Below are positions 21,731 through 34,367 of a DNA stretch of 64,000 bases, in pieces. The DNA comes from Apis mellifera (Eukaryota; Arthropoda; Insecta; Hymenoptera; Apidae). How positions within the stretch are numbered: position 1 is the stretch's first letter; each line of letters opens with the position of its first letter. Both the position numbers and the translations under genes were made by a program. The notes beneath the pieces were generated by a model. That model saw nothing but the letters and a program-made list of their open reading frames with translations. It made no database searches and was not told the origin of the DNA. The stretch covers positions 781,001-845,000 of the forward strand of contig NC_037649.1 in assembly GCF_003254395.2 (NCBI RefSeq). The letters are read 5' to 3'.

Positions 21731-24391
21731 ATGCAATCGGAGAACCAGTTGGACGTATCGATAACCTTGTCGACATTTTTCTTGAGAAACATTGGATTAT
21801 GGATGTCTGACGATCCTGGTGAGCAACGTCGGATGAGAATATTGCTCGTCTACACAGTTTGGATATTATTGCTTGGTATGATCATCAATGGCAGAGATTT
21901 GTATTTCACATTTTTGTATAACGGCGTGAGTATATGTTTTGCTTCGTATTTTTCTTTTTTTTTTTTTTTATGGAAAATTATTGATCAATTTTAGATTATG
22001 AGAGAATATTGATTTTTCTAAGAATTTAGGAAAGAAGAATTTGATGAGTTGTTTTTTTTTTTTGAAAAGGAAGGGGATTAAAAAGATATGAATAATAGAT
22101 TTTGAATAATACTAACAATTTTCTTATTTTAAAATAATATTAGAAGAAAATGATATTTGAATGATTTATTGTTCATTTAAGAATATGATTGATTTTAGGA
22201 TATTCTCTACGCTCTGACGAATAATGTAACCATGGTAATGGGTCTAATCAAGATATATATCATATTATTGTATAAAGGAAAATTTTTAAATCTAATCGTA
22301 CACATGCAACAAAATTTTTGGAACGTAAACTATGATTATCACGAGAAAGAAATTTTGGATGATTGCAGAAAAACTTGCATTTTCTTCGTTTCCTCCCTTA
22401 CCACCATTGGTATATGCGCCATGTTGTCCTATCTAATGACACCATTCGCAAGTAGGTAAAATAATTCATTAGAATTAAGACATTTTAGAGATTAAAACAG
22501 ATGTATTTTACAAATCAAAAACATTGAAATTACAAAGAATTTAAATTTAAATCAAACCTGCAAAATTTCTTCCCCACATTTCATGAAAACCAATTACTCT
22601 AGCAAGTTGTTCCATTCTTAATCTTTTCATATTTCTTTTCTCACTTTGCTCACATGAATAATCACATAAAAATATATCTGTACAATTAATATAGTCTGCT
22701 CTCTTCTTCAACAAGGATTGAATGAAGGAAAAGATATCCATTTTATCTTCATCTAACAGAAACTTATTACATTGCTTATAAATTAATAAATAAAGTAAAA
22801 ATACAACGTTATATACTTTTAATTGTTTTGACGTTCCAAGAATGTTTTGCAGAGGAAAGGAAACGGTTTGTATATTTGTTACAGTACGAAGTGGGAACAA
22901 TGAATCCGAGAGAATGCTTCCGTTCAATATGTGGCTAGATATGCCATTATCAAAGACGCCTTATTACGAAATAACCTTTCTTATACAAGTAATTCGAATT
23001 TAACGTTATTATTTCTTTTCTCAAAATATTTTTTTTCTTTATAAAATCTTTCTAAAAAGTTGCTCTCATTTTTCTAAAATACTTTGCCAAGATTTTTTTC
23101 AATAAAATGCAATTTTCTTGTTTTATTTTCATAACTTTTTCACAGGCAATGTGTGTTTATTACATTGGAATCTCCAATTTTTGCTTCGACACTGTTTTCT
23201 GCATCATGGCCGTACATTTAGCTGGACAATTTCGCATACTTCAGTACAGATTTACGAAACTCTGCGATACAGATAATCAGATATGCAAAAAGAATTTAAT
23301 ATTGGAGGAACAAATGCAGAAATTTCACGAGAAATTTAAAAAATACGTTCGACGTCATCAAGCATTGATCGATTATCATCAAAAACTTGAGAACGTGTAC
23401 ACTACAATTATGCTTAGTCAAGTGTTGTTATTCAGTGTATTAATTTGCCTGTTCGGGTATCAAGTATTACTGGTTGGTATCACAAATGTATTTTATCCTG
23501 CATTTTTTACTAAATATTCGATTAATCGCAAAAGAAGAGATATATAAACAATTACATTCCATAAAATTTAATTAATATCGCATCCATAGAAATTGTAAAA
23601 TGTAAATTCATATTCAAATTTTCTTTCAAAGATTTAGATTTTACGTTCCATCAACGATCATATTTTTACAAACAAAAGTTATCCAATATTTTTTTCTTTT
23701 AGGCCACCGCTTCTCTAGCGAGACGCTCCATTTTCATCTTCCTTTTAATGGGCGCCATGTTTTTGTTGTTTATGTTCACGTTCAGTTGCAACGGCGTGAT
23801 GGAACAAAGCGACAATGTCGCAGTAGGAACTTATTCGGCGTTGTGGACTGTGATGCCGATGGAGAAATTCGGGAGAATGCTTCGAAAAGATCTGATAATG
23901 GTGATTATGCGATCCAGACGAGTTTGTTGTCTGACAGCCAATCGATTTTTCCCCATATCCTTGGAAACTTACACAAAGGTAGATATAATTATTCGTCCAA
24001 TAAAACAACATAATCATTTCGTTATCGCACAACGAATATATTTTTGATTGTGATAATTATATTGCAATAAAAATAGAATATGGATTCAGCATTCTTAAAC
24101 TTTATGAGAAAGACTTTTATAATTATATATATTTTATTTTGGATTTTTAACTCTAATTGTTTTAATGTTTAATTAAGAAAAATTAAAAATTGGAATTGCA
24201 TGATATTTATTATATTCTGTAGTTGATTTAAATAAAAAACTGTGTCTATTAATTCAAAGAATTACAGTTTAAGAATGGTTGGTAAATTTAAATAAATATT
24301 CAAAGCTAAAAATAAATTATATGTTTTACAGATCTTGAGTACTGCGGTATCATATTTCACATTATTAAGCAAACATGTAGATAATTCATAA
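21731..24391 (+). CDS. odorant receptor E (7tm_6 family), delta group
   Basis: Exons 21731-21925, 22199-22451, 22885-22988, 23146-23472, 23703-23978 and 24332-24391 give 404 residues. It opens MQSENQLDVSITLSTFFLRN. Group-specific text includes HMQQNFWNVNYDYHEKEILD in exon 2, ESERMLPFNMWLDMPLSKTP in exon 3, FCIMAVHLAGQFRILQYRF and VRRHQALIDYHQKLE in exon 4, and SCNGVMEQSDNVAVGTYSAL in exon 5. Exon 6 ends SYFTLLSKHVDNS. The exon 2 donor is preceded by A where the sister genes have G. It is the first of six delta genes and shows no transposon insertion in intron 4. Intron 2 holds an unexplained antisense open frame (see findings). Confidence 0.93.
22547..22884 (-). other. unidentified antisense open frame inside intron 2 of gene E
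   Basis: The minus strand is open from the gene E exon 3 region down to 22547. Over the intronic part it reads plausible protein, for example DEDKMDIFSFIQSLL, then NCTDIFLCDYSCEQSEKRNM and RVIGFHEMWGRNF. The composition is unlike the surrounding low-complexity intron DNA. I do not recognise the family. It may be a retrocopied exon fragment or chance; no start, splice site or polyadenylation signal is convincing. Confidence 0.3.
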
Positions 24392-25185
24392 AATATATTG
24401 TAATTGAAAACAACTGAAGAATTCGTACAAAATGTCGAGCGTATATTTAAATCTATCAAAAGTAAATAAAACAGAGATGGATAATTTTTTCGAAGCAACG
24501 AATAACGTTATTATATCGATAATTATAATAAAATAATGAATATTTATTATCAAATCATGAATTTGTGTGGAAATAAAATTACAAGAACATTACAGAAAAC
24601 ATGCTTGATTCGAATCAGTCTTTCAAATAAACATTTTCCTGTAATTTTATATCGATTTTAATAATTACTTTAACTTTAATAATTAAATTTGTGTCAATTG
24701 ATTACGACTATTATCTTTATTGAATTCTCTATCCCATTTTCAAATATTGTTCTTTCATCAAAATATCAAAACATATTGTATAAACCATCGAGAAAATATT
24801 ACTCACGCTTCTTCCACAAAAGACACAATCCTTCCATCTTGCATTAAAACAAAGAGCACCAATTCCATTCCATCCATCCTTAAAATCTGAACGATGTCCA
24901 ACACCTTACGATTATAGAATTCGAAAACCACACATTACAGAGTTATGCCATGTTAATAATACATCAGAAAAGGTGACAATCATTCGTCTTGACTACGTTA
25001 TCATTTGAGATGTTATCGTAAAAGAGGGGAAGAAAAAGGAATATAATGAAAATAGAAAAAAGAAAAAACGACGAAGGCGAAAGGAATCGACAAGTTATCA
25101 GCAAAACTTATTAATTATTATCGCGACTTATATACGGCTGAAAGTATACGCTTGACACCCTCGCCAGACACGTTGATCAGTCATC
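24392..25185 (+). promoter_or_regulatory. spacer E-F with the gene F promoter block
   Basis: The first 580 bp are AT-rich and featureless. The delta-group elements follow: GTGACAATCATTCGTCTTGA from 24973, CTTATTAATTATTATCGCG at 25107-25125 and GTTGATCAGTCATC immediately before the ATG at 25186. Confidence 0.6.
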
Positions 25186-28100
25186 ATGCAAGCGGAATAC
25201 CGGTTGGACATATCGATCAACTTGTCCACGTTTCTCTTGAAGAACGTCGGGGTATGGATGTCTCATGATCCCGGTGAACAACGCCGGATGAGAATGTTGC
25301 TCGTCTGCACTGTTTGGATGTTGTTGCTCGGTATAGTGATCAACACTAGAGATTTGTACTTTACAATGTTGTATAACGGCGTGAGTATGTTCAATCTTCT
25401 TTTCGTTGTGTCTTTTGAAAAAATAAAATTCCATTATATTTAATTTTTAATTTTAAGAGTATCGATATTCGCTGTAATACTTTGAAGAGAAGAATCTTTC
25501 GTATTTTTGTTGGTCTTTAAATATAAGAATAATTTTAAGGGGAAAAAATTTGTGAGGGAAAAAAAATAAAATTCGAGGGAATATCGTTTAATTTTTAATT
25601 TTATAAGAGTATTGGCTATAATACTTTGAAGAGAAGAATCTTTCGTATTTTTGTTGGTCTTTAAATATAAGAATAATTTTAAGGGGAGGAAATTTGTGAG
25701 GGAAAAAAAATAAAATTCGAGGGATTATTGTTTAATTTTTAATTTTATAAGAGTATTGGCTATAATACTTTGAAGAGAAGAGTCTTTCGTATTTTTGTTG
25801 GTCTTTAAATATAAGAATAATTTTAGGAGGAGGAAAAAAAAGAAATTGTTAATGATTTCGAATAATGTTAATAATGGATATTTTAAGAATTTCTGCAAGG
25901 AAATGGTTAAAAAGAAAGAAAATAATGTTTAAATCGTTTGAATAATTTAATTTAAACAATTCGTTATAGGATATTCTTTACGTTGTGACGAATAACATAA
26001 CTTTGATAATAAGTTTGGTGAAGATATGCAACATAATAATATATAAAGGAAAATTTTTAAATTTGATCGTGGACATGCAAGAAAATTTTTGGAACGTTGA
26101 CTACGATTATCACGAGAAAGAAATTCTGGATGATTGCAAGAAAATTTGCATTTTTTTCATCTCCTCTGTTACCACCATCGGCATATGCGCCATAATATCC
26201 TATCTGATGACACCGTTCGTTGGTAGGTTGAATAATTAACTATCGATTAAAATTATTTACGTTTGATTAATAAATTTTTACATACAACATAAAGTAAACA
26301 ACTAGATGTGAAAATATTTTGTTAAACAATTCTTATTATATTTAAAATAAATAGGTAAAGTTTTTATTATATTATTATATTTTAAATTGAAACTTTTTTA
26401 ATCTTAAATCCTGAAAATTTTGATTTTGTACTTACAATACAAAATTTAAAATTTAGTACATTTTTGTATATATTTAATGATTATTGAGATATCTTTAAAG
26501 CATCTTTCAAAACTAGAATTAAAATTAGAATTTTACAGAAATTAAAATTGCTTCTAATTTAATAAATGAGCCAATCGAAATTTTTATATATCAATTTTTG
26601 TATTATTTCCATCTTATAGAAGAAAAATAATTTATACATTTGTTGCAGCACAAAGTGGAAGCAATGAATCGGAGAGAATGCTTCCGTTCAATGTATGGAT
26701 AACTTTTCCAGTAACAAGGACACCTTATTACGAAATAATATTTTTTATCCAAGTAATTTAAACTCGCCATTCTTCGTTCCAAACAAAAATAAATTCCTCC
26801 AGAATTTTATTAAACGAAATTCTGAAATTTCTAAAATATTTCACCCTTTAATAAAACAAATAAATGGACAATCTTAATCTTATTCAATGGAAGCATAACG
26901 CATTTCCTTACTCAATATTTTTACATAAATACGATTAAATGTATTAAAAATAATTGCCATTTCCTTCAACAGGCAATATGCTTGTATTACATTGGAATCT
27001 CCAGCTTTTGCTTCGACAATATCTTCTGCATCATGGCTGTGCACTTGGCCGGCCAATTTCGCATACTTCGGTACAGGCTTACGAAATTGTGCGAACAGGA
27101 GATATACGAAAAGGATTCGACGTTGACGAAACAGATGCACAAATTTTACGAGCAATTTAAGGAATGCGTCCGACATCATCAAGCATTGATCGATTATCAT
27201 CAAAACCTCGAGAACGTGTACACCATAATTACGCTTGGACAAGTGTTGGTATTCAGTGTATTAATTTGCCTGTTCGGGTATCAAGTATTCGTGGTTAGTT
27301 ATTCTCTTATCCACAATCCCTTGAAATAATTAGAATTAGAAGGACTATAAAAGTGTAGTAAAATTTTGAAAGCATTTACATATTTCATATGTAAATCTAA
27401 CTAATTTGAATTCGAATTAAAGAGGAGAGGAAATATTATATTCGTGAAAATTTTGTGAAACTATTATGATCACACGTAATTAATAATTGTTGTAAATCCT
27501 TGAATTACACTTGCACGATTTTTCCTTCTCTTCCAGGCTACCGCTTCTTTTGCCAGACGCTCCATTTTCGTATTTATGTTAAATGGCTCCATGTTTTTGT
27601 TATTCATGGTCACGTACAGCTGCAACGGTGTGACGGAGCACAGTGACAACGTAGCTATTGGAGCTTATTCGGCACTGTGGACGATCGTGCCGATGGACAA
27701 GTTCGGGAGAATGCTTCGAAAAGATCTGATAATGGTGATCAAGCGATCCAGACGCGTTTGTTGTCTGACCGCGAATGGATTTTTCCCCGTATCGTTGGAA
27801 ACGTATACCAAGGTAAGTATGATCCAAGTATAGAGTGCATTTTGTGCGACATAGTCGAGGAGAGATCGTTTAATGATAATTTAAAATGACGATCGAGTAT
27901 TGATCGAGTATCAAAATTGATTTATAAAACGTGGATTCGATATGGAACAGTAATTTTTAAACTTTGTGAATTAGAGAATGTTTCTCATATTGTGTACTTT
28001 TCTTTTTTTTTTTTTTTTTTTGGATCCATAATTTCTTGTGATAATGCAAAACATATAGCAGTTTATTGTGATAAAAGAATAATGAATGGTATTATATTAT

Positions 28101-28343
28101 TTTATGTTGATCAAAAATTTTAATTTAAAAACAATTAGACTCTGATTAATTAAATTTGCATGGAGCACATGATTAAGAATACAGAATATCGTTATATTTA
28201 TGAGTATTAGTGCAGAATCTTAAGATATTGATTTTTTTTTGTTAAGTGTTTAAGTTTCTTATTTTATATTTTAGATTTTGAGCACAGCTGTGTCGTATTT
28301 CACATTGCTAAATAATCGCATAGAAAACGCAAATGGATTGTAA
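25186..28343 (+). CDS. odorant receptor F (7tm_6 family), delta group
   Basis: Exons 25186-25380, 25970-26222, 26649-26752, 26973-27293, 27537-27812 and 28275-28343 give 405 residues. The protein begins MQAEYRLDISINLSTFLLKN. Exon 2 has MQENFWNVDYDYHEKEILDD, exon 3 AQSGSNESERMLPFNVWITF, exon 4 ISSFCFDNIFCIMAVHLAGQ and HHQALIDYHQNLE, exon 5 TANGFFPVSLETYTK, exon 6 VSYFTLLNNRIENANGL. Exon 4 and intron 4 are very like those of gene J: the first 60 bases after both donors are nearly the same (the donor GTTAGT, then TCTTATCCACAATCCCTTGA in both). This suggests a recent duplication or gene conversion between F and J. Intron 1 holds a tandem repeat. Confidence 0.93.
25430..25845. repeat. about 145-bp tandem repeat, intron 1 of gene F
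   Basis: Three units contain TTTGAAGAGAAGAATCTTTC (near 25482, 25627 and 25771), each followed by GTATTTTTGTTGGTCTTTAA. Unit identity is high; the third unit has one base change in that phrase. Confidence 0.9.
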
Positions 28344-29658
28344 TTAATAACAACTCGTTTTTAACAACATTTTCATCAACACAAAGTGTCTCGAATCAAA
28401 TGTTGCACATTCAGGCCCATTAAACGGAAGAATAAAATAAAGGTGGATAATTTTCTTGAAATAGTAAATAACATTGTTTCATCGTTTTAATCATTTTATT
28501 TATCATAGTAAATAATAAGCACTATCAAACTGCGAATTCGTATGCACATATTTTAAGAATGTAAGTAAAAAAGTAGACCAAATTCATTTATTATACATCA
28601 ATGAACAGTTTTTAAACCAACATCTTTTTCAAAAATAAAAATATTAATTTAATTTAAATTCATCAAATTTATTTATCCAAATTATTGATAAATTCTTACT
28701 CACAATATAAGTAAAAAAGTAGATCAAATTTATTTATTATACATCAATGAACAATTTTTAAACCAACATTTTTTTCAAAAATAAAAGTATTAATTTAATT
28801 TAAATTCATCAAATTTATTTATTTAATTATCCAAATTATTGATAAATTCTTATTCACAATATAAGTAAAAAAGTAGATCAAATTTATTTATTATACATCA
28901 ATGAACAATTTTTAAACCAACATCTTTTCCAAAAATAAAAGTATTAATTTAATTTAAATTCATTAAATTTATTTATTTAATTACCAATTATCCAAATTAT
29001 TGATAAATTCTTACTCACAATATAAGTAAAAAAATAGATCAAATTTATTATACATCAATGAACAATTTTTAAACCAATATCTTTTTCAAAAATAAAATAA
29101 AATAAAAGTATTAATTTAATTTAAATTCATCAAATTTATTTATTTAATTACCAATTATCCAAATTATTGATAAATTCTTACTCACAATTCTTTTACAAAT
29201 GCAATATGAAGAAATAATTCAATTTCCAAACTTATCCTTACCATCTTCTTCCATTTGCATCTTCCATTTGCACCAATACACAACAATATTCCATTCCATC
29301 AACAACCTTCCTCAAAATCTGAACAACAACACAATCGTCGAGCATCGTGAAACTGTACGCATAAATTCTCTAAGATTGAAAAAACTCTACACCCTCTTGC
29401 TATTATAATTAATAATACACGTTCTATATTCAATAATACAAGAGAAAGGGTGACAATGATTTTTCTTGACTCGGTTCTAATATTCCCGTCGAAAAAGAAA
29501 AGAAAAAGCGATGAGAGAGGAAAAAAATGCGTGCAAAAGAAAAGGGACGAGAAAAATCGACAGGCTATCAACAACGCCTATTAATTATTATCGCGATATA
29601 TACCCCATGGAAGTTGGACGTGAGACGGTACACGAGTGACATCAGTTGATCAATCAGC
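28344..29658 (+). promoter_or_regulatory. spacer F-G with tandem repeat and the gene G promoter block
   Basis: After 28344 the spacer is AT-rich, with a tandem repeat at 28560-29185 (listed separately). The delta-group block then appears: GTGACAATGATTTTTCTTGA from 29450, CCTATTAATTATTATCGCG at 29577-29595 and AGTTGATCAATCAGC before the ATG at 29659, the least conserved initiator-like string of the six. Confidence 0.55.
28560..29185. repeat. about 150-bp tandem repeat between genes F and G
   Basis: AAGTAAAAAAGTAGATCAAA-type phrases begin units near 28563, 28710, 28863 and 29024, followed by ATACATCAATGAACAATTTT and ATTGATAAATTCTTACTCAC. Spacing changes (147-161 bp) come from a TTTATTTAATTACCAA insertion in later units. 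Confidence 0.88.
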
Positions 29659-32600
29659 ATGCAAACGGAAAGCCAGTTGGACATATCGATAAACTTGTCG
29701 ACGTTTTTCTTGAAGAACGTCGGGATATGGATGTCTGATAATCCTAATGAGCAACGCCGGATAAAAATGTTATTCTTATACACGATCTGGAATTTACTGT
29801 TTGGTACAGTCGTCAATAGCAGAGATTTGTATTTCACGTTGCTGTACGACGGCGTGAGTATAGATTCAATTGTATTTCCAAAATTTAAGAAATTTTTTTA
29901 GATTATTTTTAAAAACTTATTTTTAAAAACGAGGAATTGATTCAGAATTTATTAGATTCAATTGTATTTTCAAAATTTGAGAAATTTTTTTAGATTATTT
30001 TAAAACGAGGAATTGATTCAGAATTTATTAGATTCAATTGTATTTCCAAAATTTGAGAAATTTTTTTAGATTATTTTTAAAAACTTAGGAACGAGGAATT
30101 AATTCAGAATTTATTAGATTCAATTGTATTTCCAAAATTTGAGAAATTTTTTTAGATTATTTTTAAGAACTTAGGAACGAGGAATTGATTCAGAATTGTA
30201 TTTCCAAAATTTGAGAAATTTTTTTAGATTATTTTTAAAAACTTAGGAACGAGAAATTGATTTAGAATTTATTAGATTAGAATCTTAGAAACGAAATTTT
30301 TCATATATTTAGTTTTCAAGTATTTGGAAACGAAATTTTGTTAAAAAATTATTAATAGAATTGGATAATGGATTGATGTTTTAAGAAGAGTTTAATGAAA
30401 ATATGAGTATAGATAAAAAAGAAAATAAATGTTTAAATTGTTTAAATAATTTATAATATTAAACATATTTCACAATTTGTTTATGTTATTTACTCATTTA
30501 AAACAATTCATTGTAGGATATTCTTTATGTAACGACGAATAACATAACTATGATAATGGGTATGGTCAAAATATGCATCATATTAATATATAAGAAAAAG
30601 TTTTTAAATCTAATCGTGTACATGCAACAAAATTTTTGGAACGTTAACTACGATCATCGTGAGAAACAAATTTTGGATGACTGCAGAAAAACTTGCATAT
30701 TTTTCGTCTCTTGTGTTACCATCATGGCTATATGCGCTATGATATGTTATATAATGATACCATTCATTGGTAGGTTAAATAATTGATTAAAATTATTAGA
30801 TATTTGCTTGATTATGAAATTTTACATAATTTTTTAAAATAAAAGAATAAATTTCATTCTATTTTTTTTTTATTAAATTGAAAAGCAAAAATTTGTAAAA
30901 TTTATTAATTTTAACTGTATAAATAAAATAAATTTATTATATTGTTATTTTTATTATTATAAACTAAAAATTAATACTTTAAAATTCCAATACGATTTGA
31001 CAACAAAAAATAATAGCAAATTTGAAAAAACTTGGACATTTTTCTTAAATTTTTTAATATTAATACTTTTTTAACAAATCAATGTAAATTTAATTTTTCC
31101 ATTTTACATTTAATATACAGAACATTAATATATTCAAGGGATATCTTTGCAAAATAGATCGTAGAGATCAAAACAAGTATCAAAATTGATATCCAAAAAT
31201 GTCAATCGAATTTATTTTGAATTGAAAGTGTTAGAATAAGTATAGATAATGTTCAGAATAGTGAAGAAAACCGAGGAGTGAGATATATATATACAGTATA
31301 ATAGAACAAGATTGCTCTGTGTTTATCAAAACTTTAACTCGTTCTATTTTTACTTTAACTAACAGAAACGTAAATTGATTATAAATTAGTAAATAAGTCT
31401 TTTTTTAACAAAATTTTTACATACTTCTGATTTGTAATTTTTCTCCAAAGATGTTCTATCCTATACAAAAAGCAAACAATTTGTGTATTTGTTACAGCAC
31501 AAAGTGGAAGCAATGAATCCGAAAGAATGCTTCCGTTCAATATGTGGATAAATTTACCGATATCCAGGACACCTTATTACCAAATTACATTTTTAATACA
31601 AGTAATTTAACAATTTACCTTACTAACTTTTTTAGTAATCAATAAATTAAAATTAAAATAGAAAATAATTAAACAATTTCTAAAATACTTTCTTCTATAA
31701 AATAAAAAGATAAATCATTTAAATATAATTTTTATACATGAATAAATGAAATTTTTTTTCTATTAAAAAACCCAATATATTTCTTTTTTAAAAAATAAAT
31801 AGTAAATCTTTTTTTTTTATTTAATGAAAAATACTGATTTTATTTTTTCTACGTAACAAAGAAAATAATTGCTATTTTTTTTTTTTAGGCAACGTGCGTG
31901 TATTACGTTGGAATCTCTTATTTTTGTTTCGACAATATTTTCTGCATCATGGCCGTGCATTTGGCCGGCCAATTTCGCATACTTCGATACAGGTTCACGA
32001 AACTATGCGACATGGAGTATGGGATAAAGGAGAATTCACAATCGATATTGTCAAAACAGATGCACAAATTTTACGAGAAATTTAGGAAATGCGTCCAACA
32101 TCATCAGGCATTGATCGATTTCTACCAAAACCTCGAGAACGTGTACACCATGATCACGTTTGGACAAGTGTTGGTATTCAGTGTATTAATTTGCCTGTTC
32201 GGGTATCAAGTGTTGGTGGTTGGTATCAATTTACTTTATATCGAAATTCGACAATTTGTTAAATATATATAAATAGATATATTTATAGATATAATATAGA
32301 ATAAATAAATATATATATAAATAAATATATTTATATATATTTATAGATATAGAAAATATAACAAAAGTAACAATTATTTTTATCTCTATTGAAGCATCAT
32401 TATATTTACGTACAAACATTGTTTTCTCGTTTAATATTTTTCTTTTTTCTTTTAGGCTACTATTTCTTTTGCGAGACGTTTCATTTTCGTCTTTATGTTA
32501 AATGGCTCGATGTTTTTGTTGTTTATGGTCACTTATAGCTGCAACGGTGTGATAGAGCACAGCGACAACGTAGCTGTAGGAGCTTACTCGGCACTGTGGA

Positions 32601-33475
32601 CGATTATGCCGATGGACAAGTTTGGGAAAATACTTCGAAAGGATCTGATTATTGTGATTAGGCGATCCAGACGAGTTTGTTGTCTGACCGCGAATGGATT
32701 TTTCCCTGTATCGTTGGAAACGTATACTAAAGTAGGTAGTTTTTGAATTAATTATATTAATTAATTATATATAAAATATAAAAATTTATTAAAAATTAAA
32801 GTAAAATTATAATTAATAGAGAATTAATGAAAGTTTAATGAAACAATAAATGAAAGTTTTATTCGGAAATTAATTTTAATAAAGATAAATATGAGTGCCA
32901 GCTATAGCGGTTAAACTTGATTTATAAATTAATTTTTTCTAATATAGATTTAAATTGTTATATTTATAATTAAATTTATTGATTTTAGGTGAAATTTAAA
33001 ATTAATTTATCATAATTATTTATAAAAAGTAATCCATTATCTCAAGCGATATCATTGGTGTGTTAAATGATAATTTAAAATGACAATCAGTTATCAATGA
33101 TATCAAAATTATAATCTTCGATAGATGTATAAAATTTAAATTTGACAAAATGATTCTTAAATTTTGTGAATTCAAAGATATTTTTCTTTTGAATTCGTAA
33201 TTAATTTATTGAAATATATATTGCATAATGTAAAATAATAGCAATTTATTAAACAAAGATTAATTAAGATTGATATTTTATAATTTGTTTTTAAAAAGGA
33301 TTATACAAAGCACAAGTTTAAAAATCATTGAATTAGATTTTAAAATATTGATAGTTATTGAAGTTTTGTCTTCAAATATTTAAAGTATTTTTCTTTTTTC
33401 TATATTTTACAGATTTTGAGTACAGCATTATCGTATTTCACATTACTGAGTAATCGCATAGAAAATAGCTCATAA
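29659..33475 (+). CDS. odorant receptor G (7tm_6 family), delta group
   Basis: Exons 29659-29853, 30517-30769, 31498-31601, 31889-32218, 32456-32731 and 33413-33475 give 406 residues. It begins MQTESQLDISINLSTFFLKN. Exon 2 contains YMQQNFWNVNYDHREKQILD, exon 3 INLPISRTPYYQITFLIQ, exon 4 ISYFCFDNIFCIMAVHLAGQ and HHQALIDFYQNLE, exon 5 SCNGVIEHSDNVAVGAYSAL and exon 6 LSYFTLLSNRIENSS. G, H and I share the DFYQNLE variant and the LSYF ending, so they form a subgroup within delta. Intron 1 holds a tandem repeat and intron 2 a copy of the dispersed non-coding block. Confidence 0.93.
29860..30300. repeat. 75-90-bp tandem repeat, intron 1 of gene G
   Basis: About five units of TTGTATTTCCAAAATTTGAG, AAATTTTTTTAGATTATTTT and GGAATTGATTCAGAATTTAT follow directly after the exon 1 donor region, with the first unit starting about 13 bp into the intron. 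Confidence 0.9.
31195..31375. repeat. dispersed non-coding block, intron 2 of gene G
   Basis: TTTATTTTGAATTGAAAGTG near 31209, then CTCTGTGTTTATCAAAACTT and CTATTTTTACTTTAACTAA, match the copy in intron 2 of gene I; the central GAAGCGAGAC part is replaced here by a TA-rich run. Confidence 0.6.
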
Positions 33476-34367
33476 ATTTCCAACGATTCATTAACAAACA
33501 ATCTCAGATTAAATATTACATATTCCATTAATAAAGGAATAAAGATGAAAGGATAATTTATTGAAATAGTAAATAATATAATTATTATTAAATTGTAGAC
33601 TTGTATGTAAATATATATATTTTTTAAATAAAAAATATAAATAAAAAATGTTCTATTAAGTATCCAAAAAATACCAAACAAAAATATATATATAATTAAT
33701 CAATGAATCAATGAATCAATAAAGATCTAATTTATTTCAATCAAACAACTTTTTAATAAATCAATCAATATTCTTCCAAGAAGAAACAAATTTATTTATT
33801 TTATTTAATTAAATATCAAATCATTACCAATATGAATTTAAATAGATAATTATATTTAACAATTAATAAAAAAAAATATTTAATATTTGCTTCAATATAA
33901 AATACAAAAATATAATTATCCAAACTTTTACTCACGATTCTTTTCCACCAGATACAAAATAATAATTTCCTCTTTCTATCTTCTTGCACTTTGCAGCAAC
34001 AATAAATTCCATTTTCACCATTATCTTTTTATAAAATCCGAACAATATCTAACATCTTAGTAAGCTCACAATCAAAAGGTTTCAACTATAATCCACAACG
34101 CTGTAATTCACACGTTACGTATCCCATTAATAATACAACATAAAATGTGACAATCATTTCTCTTGACTTCGTATCATTTGAGATATTTCCATCGAAAAGA
34201 AAGGAACAAGAATTGAGACAGATACAAAACCGTGCATGCAAGAACGATGAAAATAAAAGGAATTGATAAGTTACCAATCCCTATTAAATTATTAATCATC
34301 ATCGTGATTTATACTCGTTTAACGTTACGCGTGGGACGATATACGAAAGACACGTTGATCAGTCATC
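33476..34367 (+). promoter_or_regulatory. spacer G-H with the gene H promoter block
   Basis: AT-rich to about 34050. From there to the start codon it is almost identical to the region before gene I: GTGACAATCATTTCTCTTGA from 34147, CCTATTAAATTATTAATCAT from 34280 (a variant of the CGCG box, reading ATCGTG) and GTTGATCAGTCATC before the ATG. Confidence 0.6.
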
